A stretch of 64,000 nt of DNA. Source: Taxillus chinensis (Eukaryota > Streptophyta > Magnoliopsida > Santalales > Loranthaceae). The stretch is from the NCBI GenBank assembly GCA_023512835.1, contig CM042085.1, positions 2,079,989 to 2,143,988 of the forward strand, given 5' to 3'. A model generated the notes under the pieces. The model was not told where the DNA came from, searched no databases, and saw nothing but the letters and a program-made list of their open reading frames with translations. Position 1 is the stretch's first letter. Each line of letters starts with the position of its first letter. The translations under genes and the position numbers were made by a program. Shown in pieces: positions 52,414-64,000 of this stretch.

Positions 52414-52938
52414 ATGAAGCCTCTGGTGGGGATGGTAGTTTCAAACAAAATGCAGAAGTCTGTTGTGGTAGCAGTGGACCATCTCTTCCACCACAGCGTC
52501 TACAAACGTTACATTAAACGCACCTCCAAATTTATGGCCCATGATGAGCATAACGAGTGCAACATTGGTGACAGAGTATGCATTCCTCCCTTTCTCCACA
52601 TCAATATCAATGAACATCCTTTTTCGGTTCTCTCCATTTTGATTTTATACAACACTGCTGTTTCATGACCATAAGCCTCTTCACAGGTTGATACAAACAT
52701 CAAGCTGACATCAATCATTACTGCGACATTCTTAATGTGAAAGTTAGTGCGAGTTAATATTGATAATGAATATAGTGTTGAAACTGTATTGCAGGTTCGA
52801 TTGGAACCTTCTAGGCCACTGAGCAAGCGCAAGAATTGGGTTGTTGCTGAAATTCTTAAGAGAGCAAAATTCTACACGCCACCATTAGTAGTTATTCCTC
52901 CCGATGCCGACCCCAAGACTGAAGTGTCGTCTTCTTAA
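52414..52938 (+). CDS. Ribosomal protein uS17, mitochondrial type
   Basis: Two exons, 52414-52575 and 52795-52938; 101 residues. The uS17 fold is clear: [17 protein letters not shown] at residues 6-22, [16 protein letters not shown] at 30-45, then [20 protein letters not shown] across the splice. A short acidic/Ser tail follows. S17 is a primary binder of 16S-like rRNA in the small subunit. The protein has no N-terminal extension, as in Arabidopsis mitochondrial S17 homologues encoded in the nucleus (At1g49400 and relatives), whereas chloroplast S17 would have a transit peptide. The ATG follows an acceptor by 16 bases, so the start is well supported. Confidence 0.9.
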
Positions 52939-52939
52939 T

Positions 52940-55580
52940 TATGTTCAGGTTTGACTGCAGCCCATAATTCTTATTGATGCACTCAATGTCTGTGTGTCTA
53001 ACTGCTTCTGTAATTAAATTGATGGGCTTTAGTGAATGAATAATATGACGTTATTAATATTCTGTTTTTTTTGTAATAAAAAATTGGTGATTTAAAACAT
53101 TTGACTTCTTTTTCATCACGGCATTTTGGGTAACAATGTCCTGGACTTCTATAAATCTATTTCAGGAGAAAATGTCAAGCCGTATGAATGTTTATGATAG
53201 CATGGAGTTTTCTGTGAATTTTTTGTATGTGATGGTGGAACCAATGTTACCAAACGTCCATCCAGATTGTTCTGCTTTCCCTCTCTGTACTTCTCTTCTT
53301 TTGACACTTCACATGTCTAACAGCCTTCAATGTGGTCAACTGAACTAAATTAGTAAAATTGTTTTTCTGTTATAACTTAAACCTAACTTAAATAGATCGA
53401 TGCCAACCATAATTAATGAGCATTATGTGAATAATCACTCTTTCTTTTACCACTTTTTGTATGCGTGTTGTCAATGATGGCTTTTGAGCTCATGTTCAGT
53501 TTTTTGTATGTTACGCATAGCTTTCAGAGTTCAAATGTAATTATTCACTATTAACTCAACTGAAGCCTGAAACTAGCCTAATTCTTATGCTAGCTTGGCA
53601 TCACCATGAATGCTGTCAATTCCTCAGCACAACATCAGAGTTGCTTTTTTCATTTAGGTTATTCATTGGGACTTGAGACTTCGTTGACTAACGTTATCCT
53701 TTTTGGTTATCTCTATTAAATTTATACCTTCTCCCTCAAAACGGTAATACAACATCAGAATTAAATTTCTTCGAAGATTATACTCTCTCTCTCTCTCCTT
53801 TTTTTTTGGCTAAGCTGATGAGATTAAACTTACATTCTAGTATTGGGTCTTTACTTGGAAGCTTTTTCAAGATTGTTTATTCGATGAACAGATGTTGTAT
53901 AAGGCTCACTGGCTGCCTATAGAGCAAAAACCATATATTTTCCATAGGAAAATGCTGGCTTCTTGACGATCTATAGTTTCTTGTTTATATAAGGTTGCTG
54001 GGCCTGCAGTTAATGTTCTTTTATTTTAGCTGTTGTACATTATTTTATAATTGAGTCCACTCGTTAATATAGTGCTAAGACTTCGAGAATTTATAATAAG
54101 GTGTCGGTATGATCATAGTAATTTATTTTTTTTTTCAAAATTTGTTTTCTCAGTAAGGTGAATCACCATGAAAGCTAGGGCTCGGAGGGCTGGTCTGGAA
54201 GCCATTATGTTGCAGGTTCACACCAATGGCATAGGTAAAATAACAAGATCGCTGTGTTGGCTATTTGTAATGCGAACATACTGCAGATTGTAGAATGCTC
54301 ATCTTTAGTTGTACACCTTCTCACTGGGATTTTGGTGTATCTTTTTAAGTGCATTGTTATCTGTATTTTTGGCCGTCTTTTCAATGGAGCTTTCGAATTA
54401 TGTTTATGTTTAAACGTGGAATTTACATTATAATCTCCCATAAATGATTGCTTAGGGGAATGTAGTTCCATTAAGGCACCCATCAGTTTTTCTTTGGTTA
54501 TCTGCTGACATTTCTTAAAGGAGTTCAAATTAAGACTACCTTATTTTGATTCAGAAACGTAAATTATATATAAATAGTTGACGGTTATAAATAATACATT
54601 TATTTAAAAGTAGATTGGTGTTTGGGTGCATCAATTTATAAATAACTTGAAAGCTGAAATTATCATAAAGTACAACTCTACGTCAGCTTCAGCCAATTTG
54701 CCTTCCGGTGTTTATTATACAAACAGCTATTGATCAAATTACTCCTTATCCTATTACTTAATGTCTGGAGAAATATCCATCCGTTGTCTTGAGCTGGCTT
54801 CGCGGATGCTAATGGAAGTGAAGATCAGTGTTAACTAAAAAGTCTTGTTGGAATGCAACCGAAGGAACTGGGCTTGATTCACCCCTCTGGGCGTTTGCAG
54901 GAAGATGATCCTTGTCTTTACCTCTTGTGAACGGGCATGCCCCGTTACGTTGAGTGCTCATCAACTCAACAACCTGCAAGTGATCAACATGATCACAACC
55001 TACATGTATATGTATCGGAGACGTCAATGTTGGTATCAGTAATTTTGACGTATATGCCCATTTCTTTATTATTTGAGGCAAAATGATGGTTGCCAATGAT
55101 TTTATGAAGTCAGAGCCCTTTATATTTTGAGCCCTAAATGGTTGTGCTTCATATTTGTTTTTTAAAGAATATACTAAATGGTTGTACTTAGAGCAGTTAA
55201 CTAAAAAAATTATTAACTCTATAGTAATGTTCTCTCAATTTTGTATAAGTTTAGAGATGCCAAAACTAACCCGACTTATCTCATTTTAAGCTATTCCGAT
55301 TCGATTTGATCTGTCCTGACAAGCTATCGAGTCAAACTCAAATCTTACTCAATCCGCTTGATTGAAAATTTTTAAAGAAATATAATGCAAAAAATAATGA
55401 CCTACTCCAAATTGTCTGAATCCACGGTTTAGGTTGAGTTCAAGTCCGAATAAATATTTTTGGGTCGAATTTAGGTTGGGCAATTGAGCCCGGCTCAACT
55501 CATTATATCAAGGGATATAATTCACAGGCTAACAGAAATCAGTCACTAGACCCACATCACAAGAAAAGAAAAAGAAAAAG
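52940..55580. other. S17 3' UTR and intergenic region
   Basis: GTAATAAAAAATTGG at about 53072-53086 may serve in polyadenylation. No further gene is supported; several 60-107-codon frames have no family features. 55260-55500 (Tyr/Asn-poor, with repeated GTCGAATTTAGGTTGGG-like phrases) resembles common dispersed plant repeats. Confidence 0.5.
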
Positions 55581-55587
55581 AAAAGGA

Positions 55588-56400
55588 TCAAGTATGTACA
55601 TCAGTTTGTCTACATCTCAAAATCTCAACACCCAAGTAATCAAGAGGACCATGAACCGCAACATGAGGCTTCCCTACCTTCACACGAACAACAGATATCT
55701 GAGGGTACCTGGTTAGGGTTGAAGATGCGATGACCTGAGCTACCGACTCTAGAAGATTGTGAGGCGGTCCTTCCACGACTCCCTTAACTAACCTGTCAAA
55801 TGCCAATAAAATTTCAAATTTTGATATTGGAGAAAATAATTCATTCAAAGAACAAACTGCTAACTTTAAGAAGGTGTTTACTGATTCATGAAACAAACAC
55901 ATTAAAAAGTTGAAAAACGATTTTAAAAATAACTACCCCAAATACTTCAGCTGTTGTAAAAAGCACCCCTGAATTTGGTAGAGAAAGGTCGTATTGGCAT
56001 TTTCATTGTACTCGTTCAATTTTCCAAAACGACTTTGTACAAATTGTACTTGTTCAATTTGTAGAACAGGAAATTATAAGTGCTTTAAGCTAGTAGAACA
56101 GGAAATTATCAATGCTTTGAGCATTTCACGTATCCACTTGTAAATAAGCTTTTGAGAAAGTCCAATATGTTTTTTTTTCGATTATTCTTTAGAGTTTTAT
56201 TTATACAAAAAAAGCTTTACGTATCGATAAATATTTGTATAGCTGATAGTATCTGACAAGCAGTCAGATTTACCAGCTTTCCTGAGATCTAACCATGTAT
56301 CCACATCAATCAAGAACTTCTGTCCTAGCTTTTGTTCTTCCAATTTCACTCCATGAAACCCATGGAACATCAAACCCCTCAGAATGAGTTTGTCTCCCAT
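55588..56400 (-). CDS. FOLB1: Dihydroneopterin aldolase (FolB), with a suspect splice donor
   Basis: Minus strand, ATG at 56400; exon 1 runs to 56225 and exon 2 is 55792-55588, giving 126 residues, the usual size. FolB converts 7,8-dihydroneopterin to 6-hydroxymethyl-dihydropterin plus glycolaldehyde in cytosolic folate synthesis. Exon 1 has MGDKLILRGLMFHGFHG with the substrate-site region and GQKFLIDVDTWLDL. Exon 2 has VVEGPPHNLLESVAQVIA and VRVKVGKPHVAV. The family phase demands a split Arg codon CG|G, and exon 2 starts correctly after TTGACAG, but exon 1 is followed by AT (ATACGTAAAG) instead of GT. Other donors change or extend the protein. The gene may be damaged, use a different junction, or carry a base error. 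Confidence 0.8.
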
Positions 56401-56404
56401 GCCT

Positions 56405-58290
56405 AGTTCCCCACCAGTAAGCATTGGTACTAGCAAGAAATGATCATTGTTAGCCATAGGATCCGTATGTTGGGAGATAAAATCAAGCACATAAGGACAT
56501 GGGAAGCCAGCACAATATAATACAATTGTGTACAATATGGACACTCGATGCTCATGCATATATATATAGTCTTAGATCATCTTGAAAGTGCAAATCAACT
56601 CTCAAATTTGTACAATAAAGTATAATTCTTTAGTCTCTTGCACCTATTTTATTCCAGGTAAACAAATCGAAAGTATATATACTATTAAAATCTACTAGGT
56701 CGGTAACTTCTCCGACACCTTTCACGTGACAACATGTATGATGGGTAAAGCAAAGCATTGGAAACACCATCTTCACTGGCTTGGACATCATGAGTGAGAA
56801 ATACAACATGCTCTTATATCATATTAAAAATTTAAAATTCAAGGTCAACATTCCAAAACACAATGAATTCAGTCGGTAACTTCTTTGACGTTGGACTCTA
56901 ATACATACATATATATATATACACACACATGTATGTATTGTCTTTATGCCTGTCCCAATGACATGATAAAAATTTAGAGGGAAAATTAGAACCGACCATA
57001 TGCATACAACAAACAAGAGGTTAGACTAGAAGAACATAGAATCCTTAAAGTCAAGTTGGGTGAAATAGAGAGAAGACAGATTTTAATTTACTGTGGCTGG
57101 AAGCTGTCATGAAGATCGGAGTCGCCGGAATATAAAAGGCGCGGAGGAGGCCCCGGAGGATAACGAACAAAGAGGCTGGCGCAAAGGACTGGCGCTGAAA
57201 TTTGGTTGGGCCTAAACAAGAATTTTATAATGAGGCCCCTCAATGTTACATCCATAAAATCTCCATATCATAATTTTTTTCTATTAAATAAATACGAAAA
57301 TTTTAAGCAAAAAATTGAAAACATCTGCCCATAATATGGACCAAAATTATTTTCTTATGGTGCATAATAATTTCCTTGTAATCTTAAACATTAATGATTA
57401 ATGTTTCCTTTCATTAAAATATTTTATCTAACAATAGGAGGACCAACTGATAAGCTCCTTAGTAGAGTTAGTTCATCAAAAACTTTCTTTAAGGAGTTGT
57501 CCAACTTCTCTTTTGTAATTGTTACATAGCATACCTTCACCATATAAAACATGTTTCAAAGTTTTGATTAGGTTGAACCATCCTTTAAAAGGAATCTACA
57601 ATACAAGTTAATAATTTCCACTTCGATTTTTTTTAAAGATTAAAACAAAAACAATGAAGGCAAGGAACAATTTATACATCATCTAGTAAATGCATTTACT
57701 TAATCATAGCAATTGGGCAGAAGTGCTTGTTTTTCCATGGCCTCTTAACGTCCCAACAGAGGCATAGAGATGTAAAAAAAAAAAAAAAAAAAACTAGCCA
57801 TTCTTGTTTTTACATAGATACAAAAATTAAGATTAGTGAAATAGCCCAAAATTATTTGCATGATGTTTGCACCGATCAACAGCCAACACCTATGCAATTG
57901 AACCCGTAAGTTCTTACAGCCACGTCTTTTTGAAGGATTTTCTTACCATTGCATGCATAAGCAGCAAAACAATTGAAGATAGTGAATCCATACCCCTACT
58001 CGAAGCTTCAATCAGACCATACAATTAAACACTAGTTGCGAGCAACCTTCAATCGCGCCAGAGTATGTCTGCAGAAGTTTGACATTTTTATTCGTGTGTA
58101 CTTACTGCATGGATCAATATATCATAAATCATAGATTCTTCTTCTTGTGATTTTGTAATAGCTGTACTAGGAGGTACTTTCAGTATGTTGTTCAGGTCTC
58201 TATTTGAAATTTGAATGATCCCTAATATTTTATTAAAAATTCAAACCAATAGACCCTAATTTTCGAGTTAAATTCGCACACAAACCAAGC
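56405..58290. other. Upstream region or 5' intron of the FolB gene
   Basis: No protein gene is seen. A GC-richer piece at 57090-57200 contains, on the minus strand, a TTTTATATTCC element and could be an alternative promoter or first exon. An A-run is at about 57774-57792. (TA)n/(CA)n lies near 56906-56928. Confidence 0.4.
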
Positions 58291-58296
58291 GTACCT

Positions 58297-58510
58297 GTGA
58301 CTTCCAAACGCGAAGTGTCGGAATCGTCGGTGATGGACAGTGCTCTTGGAGGCAGGAAGCTACTCTAGGGAGAGGGGGCCGGCGATCACTGATGGCAACC
58401 ACCAACTTGGCGGCAAAGACCGAGAGATGCGGTTGCAGAGTCAAAGAGGCGATGCCGATTCGGAGAGGCCAGAGGGAGAGGGACCGAACCGGAGGGCGAC
58501 AGTATAGAAA
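58297..58510 (-). other. Possible non-coding first exon of the minus-strand FolB gene
   Basis: A GC-rich island in AT-rich DNA ends, on the minus strand, with GAAGTCACAG|GTACGC, a good donor. It has no coding similarity. The FolB coding exon begins 1.9 kb further along the same strand with acceptor-like TTGCTAG some 30 bases before its ATG. The pairing is inferred. Confidence 0.3.
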
Positions 58511-58629
58511 AAGAAGGAAGAAGATAGGGCCTTTTTGTTGGGCTGGATTTTATTTACTGGGCTGGGCTATCTGGAATGCTAATCCACATCATTTATTTGT
58601 TCCGGGCCTTGACATTAACTAAGGCTGTG

Positions 58630-59800
58630 TTGGGACTTCAGCTAAACATGTTTGTTTGATTTTGATTCTGTTCATTCAATAATGCTTTGTTGCGACATTT
58701 ATGTACTGCGTATATATCTACAGGACTTAATAGAAATTTTTTCTTCATTAAAATTTCAGTTGATGAAATTTAAAAACTCATAAATTTGGTCATGAAAAAA
58801 AATAATCATGCTCGATTCTTGAGCCTCTTCCTGATGTCTGCTTAAGCTCAAGACTCGAGTAAAGCTTCGAGCACTGAATCATGAAAAAAAAAAAAATTAT
58901 TGTGATTTGTGCAAAAACACGACATGATTGTACTATGTGCGGTATAGATAAGGCTAATGGGCGGTGTATTCCGAGTCCCCCTGGACTTTGGCCTCTTTTA
59001 GAGTTACGGAAAGTCACATATGACATACAATTACAATTCCTTCCTAATTTCTCCGGCTCCTGTCTTCTTCTTGTTCTTCTTTTTCTATAGCTTTTCCGCA
59101 TTGAAACGAATGGCAGTGGAAATAAATAGATGCTGCAATGCATTTTATCAATGGCTAAAATTGTATGCCGCTCGTATATATCCAATTCATGTGTCCTATC
59201 TGATTTTGGGTGTTCATATGTATTAAAAATTGATATATTGTTATTTTATTTTCAGAATAAAATTAAAAATTACAGTGATTTAAATATTTATAACCAATCA
59301 ATCAAAATCACATCCCATACCATCAATTACATTCAACAATTAAAGCAGCGCGAAAATATGCAATCAGATGTCCCTCCCCTTCCCCTGCTACGTCTACGCA
59401 CCACCACCCCCGGCGATTAGTGAACTTATGATGACACTGACACTGACAGCGGCACCGACGATTAGCAAATTTGCCATCAGGACTTGTTGACAATAATTGG
59501 AGAAATGAAATGATATATAGTAGGCCTTTGTGTTTTGAACACTTGCAGGTTTGAAAATATTGGATTTCAATCTAATTTAACATAAATTAGTCCTCTGTTT
59601 ACTTTTTTTTTATTTTTTTCAAAAAACCTAATTCCTTTGTCATCCAACCCACGTTTCTATATATTATTTGATTTTTTTTTTTTTGAGAAATCGACATATC
59701 TTAACTATGTATTATTCGAAGAAAAGAATCTAGTATCTTTTTATTTTAACCTGAAATACTTTTTGTCTATCGACATTGTCTTTTAAGCCATAAATTTAAA
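58630..59800. other. AT-rich intergenic region
   Basis: No supported gene. Frames at 58790-59420 on both strands overlap each other and lack family features. Confidence 0.5.
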
Positions 59801-59807
59801 TTTTATT

Positions 59808-60293
59808 ATATTTTATTTAAATATTTAAAAAATCAAATAACCACTAGACACATGCAAAAAACGTGCAGAGGCTTGCAGTCTCGCTACTACTACTACTACC
59901 AATAATAATAATAATAATAATAATAGGGGAGGTAAAATTTGTCACGTTTGAGAATTATGATACATCTGATCTTTAAAAAATGAGAAGCCATAGGTTCTTT
60001 AATATTTTTATTTAGAGACTAGAGACCTGCTGCTTGTATGGGATGCAAATATATTTTTATTTTAATATTTTAAAAGAACAAATAACCACTAGACACATGC
60101 AAAAAACGTGCAGGCTTGCAGTCTCGCTGCTGCTGCTATTACTACTACTACTACTAATAATAGGGAGGTAAAATTTGTCACGTTTGAGAATTATGATACA
60201 TCTGATCTTTAAAAAATGACAAGCCATAGGTTCTTTAATATTTTTATTTGGAGACTTGAGTCCTGCTGCATGTATGCAATGCAAATATATAAA
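59808..60293. repeat. Tandem duplication, about 245-bp unit, two copies
   Basis: CAAATAACCACTAGACACAT starts at 59834 and again at 60079. The shared unit continues through AAAAAACGTGCAG, a trinucleotide tract (ACT/AAT versus GCT/ACT), GGTAAAATTTGTCACG, TGATACATCTGATC and GATGCAAATAT/AATGCAAATAT. Differences are a few substitutions, a small AGG indel after CGTGCAG and microsatellite length, so the event is recent. Confidence 0.92.
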
Positions 60294-60299
60294 CATGTT

Positions 60300-63200
60300 T
60301 GTTTTAATGATTTTTTATTTTTATTAACAAAATATAATAGATATTTTTTCTATAAAATAATAAAATATTTATTTACATTCTAAGTCATATTTTTTATTTT
60401 ATTTGCACCAAACTAGTTATTATATTTTAATAACCAAGATAAAAATATCTAAAACATGTCCTAATTTTTTTTATTTATTCAAAATACATAAAATGATTAC
60501 TATTATATATGAGACGTAGGAGAGTCTTCAAATCCACCAACTTACGACAACAGCAGCTACAATTATAACCAATGTCCTTAATCATGAATCTATAAAACTT
60601 CACGCATAGGATTCAATTATTAGTTGTAATTTTCTTTTACCGTAGAAACAATCCACCCACGTCGACGTCTCTCCCCCTCTCCCCAACCTGTCGTCATACA
60701 GTCGATTTTCAAGGCAGCGAAAAAAGCAAGAAAGGCATACCAGCTCGGACTTGAGGTGAAAGTAAAGTATTAGAGCAATAATTAAATATTTTAATAAATT
60801 TAATAAGCCGATTTTTTTTGAAATTTAATATTTAATAAAAATTTTAATTAAGATATATATTGATTTTAATTTATGATTAATATTATTTTATTTAAATAAA
60901 TTTATTAAAATATTTGAATATTTTCCTTATTTAATTATATATATATATAACTAAAAAATAAAGGAGAGCAGTAGCCACTACGCATTGCGTTACTGTTTTT
61001 TGTTTTTATTTATCAGCCTTTTATGTGTATGTTAAAAAAAAAACAATGAACGTGATTATAATTATTCAATTTCAATCGAATCATTCTCGTAAATTTATTT
61101 GATACTAGCGATTATTGTAAAATTAACAATTAAATAAAACTATTCGATTAAAATCGAACAATCATACTTAAAATACTAATAACAGAATTTTCTTATAATT
61201 TTATTTATTATTATTTATAAACAAAAATAAGAAAATCATAAAATTATGTTCACAGTAAATGTTATATACTTTTTTTATAGAATTTATATATTATAAATTC
61301 TTATATATCATAGAAAATCATAGAATCTATATATATATATATATATTATAGAATTTCATTTACGTTTTTTATATCTTTATTATTTATTCAAATTAAATTT
61401 TAGAATTTTTTCTATTAAATAAAAAACAAAGAATATAATAATAATAATAATATAAAGAGTAATTAAGAAAATTATTATACTATATATTTGTATATAAAAG
61501 TAAAACATAATTTAAATTTATAAATTTATTAAAAAATTTAAAATTAAAGGTCGTTGTCAAAATTCGTTCTATTTTTTTTTCTCGTCACCATAAACTTATA
61601 TATATATATATATGTGAAATGTTTTTATTTTAAAGGTCGTTGTCAAAATTCGTTGTGTAATAAATTAAATGAACCTAATCCATACGCGTGATTTGATGGA
61701 CGCCTTACTGTTAGGTTGTGAAAATTTTGAGGGCCCGGTTAGTAGCTTTCTCATCTCATTGTTTTTGTCTACTTGTGTCGGTTTTATTTGCTCAGATAGA
61801 AAATAAAATTTAAATGTATACTTTTTAAATTAAATCTCATAAAAAATTTAAAAAAATCAAAAATTGTTTCGTATAATTTTTATTTTTATATTTTTATTAT
61901 TCGCATTAAATTATATTATAAAAAATAATTTTTGCTTCATATGAGAATCATGAGCTAGTTTGGTATGATTTTGATGACATGTTTGTTTTGCATGTTTTAT
62001 ATTTTTATTTTTAATATGTGATATATTTTTGAGTACATTGAAAAAATAAAAAAAAATCTTAGAACAAGTTTTTGGGATTCTATGTTTGATAATAACTGTA
62101 TTTTAAAAATAATAAAATGATAAACAAACATGTTATTGTCCTAAGTATTATGTTTTCTGAATTATATTGAATTTCGTATTAAATCGTAATTTGATAATAA
62201 GTTATGATTAGTAAGAAAAATGATATGGTGTAAAAAGAGTGTATATTTTTAAATGTAAGTAAAAAATATTTAAAAAAATAATATTTGAGTTTCCCGAAAT
62301 ATTTAAATTTAAATTTAAAAATATAAAACAGTTAAAAATATTTTTTAAAAATAGCTAATATGTTCAACATTTTACAAAACTATTCTTAAATTTATATTAT
62401 TATTAAATTATGATAGACCCACATAGGAGCCATCATTTTAAAAATACCAACAAAGAAAACTATTATACTAAATGTGTTTTACAAATAATATGTACTTTTA
62501 AAAATTAAATTAAAAAATTAAAACATAATATTTGATGGATTCAAAGATTAGAAGTGAGGAAAAGAAAAAATTAAAAAATGAATTTTCCGACATAATTAAT
62601 TTTAGATTTACAAATAAAAAAATTATAAATATTTAAAAAAAAACTATAAAACCCAACAAAAAGTGACTATAAGACCCATCATTAAAAAAACAATTCAAAT
62701 TCATGTTATTATTAAATTAAGTTGAGTCTATCCCAAACTCATCATTTTTAAAAAATCATTCAAGAGTTAGAGTGTACCAAACACAATCAAAAAAAAAATA
62801 TTTTTAAAATACATACTTTATTCAACTAATACTTTATTCCGGAAAGATGTATACTAAAATTAATTTTATCTTTTACATTTCGAATTCTGTTTTTAAAATT
62901 ATTTTCAAAAACAAAACACACCATGTACCCACTAATTCCCTCTAACAATTTAAATTTAAATTAATCTGTATTTGCCAATTAACACAATACATTGATTGTC
63001 ACCGACAAAAAAATATAACCTTATTCGTGTGAGCATTTAATCAGTTACGCTTATTCCAATGGAATTAATTTGATCTAATCACTTCGTTTAATTATATTAT
63101 CCATTTACACTCTTATCTTATCATCCGTGGAGGTGAGAAGCGAGGACTCTTATTTTTCTGTCGGCTGTAATGTATTGGCTACCATTTATATCCCCTCCTT

Positions 63201-64000
63201 TGTTTAAGGCATGTAACTAGCCAACAACAAAAATTAATGGGAAAAAAAAAAGGACTCCTCTTAATCTCCAAAAATAACTTCTGATTACTTGATCCTCTTT
63301 CATATTTTATAATTCACATTATCTACACGCACAACTTATTGAATTTTCTTATACATGGAGAGAGAGGTAGTTATGATATAATGATATCTAAAATTTCAAA
63401 AAATTCACATTGTGAACCTATTTTTTTTATTTTAAACGTAAAAACTTTTAATTTTGTAAATAAATAATAATTTAAACTGTTCAACAACTCATGCTAGAGT
63501 TTCAGCTGAACCTCTATTACAATTTAAATGAAAATTTATTTTGTGTCAAATGCAAAATCAAACAGTTTAGATTAATAGATTTAAAAACCACATGTTTTGA
63601 TCGTATCATAATCTCTCTATATATAGACGACAATATATGAATTAAATGGAGTTGTATACTGAATTTTTATATTTCTTAATACGCAATTGAGGATATAATT
63701 CCAGTTGAAAACTTACTCAAATTTGTCCTTAGAAACGTAGAAGAAAAGAAGAAGAAAACCTTCGGCAATTTTTTAATGCTTGGTTCAGAGTCAGACGAAT
63801 TTTAAAACATTTACCAACAAAAAAGTTAAAATTAATTCCTACGTGTCCTCTTCATAAATAAATAAATAAAAAGTTTGATAGCATGCGTTGGCAATATTAA
63901 TGGAACTATTTTTGTTGAGAACAGCCAATCCCTTGCCTTCAATAATTAATAAAATTGAATGGAATGCGCGTTGTATTTTAACATTTCCATATATAATATA
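60300..64000. other. AT-rich intergenic region to the window end
   Basis: No gene is supported. A slightly GC-richer stretch at 60640-60760 has no frame. (TA)n tracts are at 60937-60949, 61330-61347 and 61594-61613. The last kilobase has ACGTGTCC at 63841 and other loose promoter-like elements but no gene begins inside the window. Confidence 0.5.

Noticed and set aside
58392..58622. 76-residue Arg-rich frame
   Set aside because: GC-rich leader-like sequence with a better reading as a non-coding exon on the other strand.

Overview
The window is nuclear DNA from a flowering plant, almost certainly a eudicot. The genes have GT-AG introns and match plant-only families, they sit in long AT-rich spacers, and (TA)n microsatellites and tRNA-derived SINEs are common. 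No species can be named from the sequence. Ten protein-coding genes can be modelled.

Layout, left to right: (1) 1-7.5 kb, a small intronless plant-specific membrane-associated protein (2082-2630), then AT-rich spacer with about 1 kb of homopolymer sequence (4741-5770) that looks like an assembly artefact. (2) 7.5-12.5 kb, a tandem pair of intronless GC-rich genes (7846-8823 and 11393-12379). They encode cytosolic proteins of 325 and 328 residues with a Leu-Thr-Gly-Cys...His centre that recalls bacterial CNF1/BLF1-type glutamine deamidases. (3) 13.7-18.2 kb, a seven-exon RING-H2 E3 ligase of the RHF2A type. (4) 20.6-23.0 kb, a fasciclin-like arabinogalactan protein of the FLA15-18 clade. (5) 24.8-27.0 kb, minus strand, a WVD2-like/TPX2 microtubule protein. 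(6) 34.1-37.4 kb, minus strand, a calcium-dependent protein kinase with four EF-hands. (7) 39.5-42.1 kb, minus strand, a Fra a 1/Mal d 1-associated protein. (8) 42.65-46.15 kb, minus strand, a nine-exon START-domain lipid-binding protein. (9) 52.4-52.9 kb, a ribosomal protein S17 of organellar type, with a probable non-coding first exon at 49.6 kb. (10) 55.6-56.4 kb, minus strand, dihydroneopterin aldolase (folate pathway), whose splice donor looks damaged. From 58.5 to 64 kb I find only AT-rich spacer and a tandem duplication.

The genes are mostly unrelated housekeeping or signalling genes and do not form one pathway. From memory, the unknown protein, the FLA and the aldolase correspond to an Arabidopsis chromosome 3 neighbourhood around At3g11690-At3g11750, so parts of the order may be ancestral. 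The deamidase-like pair is the accessory element and the most likely novelty: an intronless, recently duplicated, apparently selected gene with a bacterial-effector-like active-site pattern and G-box-rich duplicated promoters. Exon coordinates were derived by hand from splice signals and reading frame. Junctions that fail canonical rules are reported as findings.
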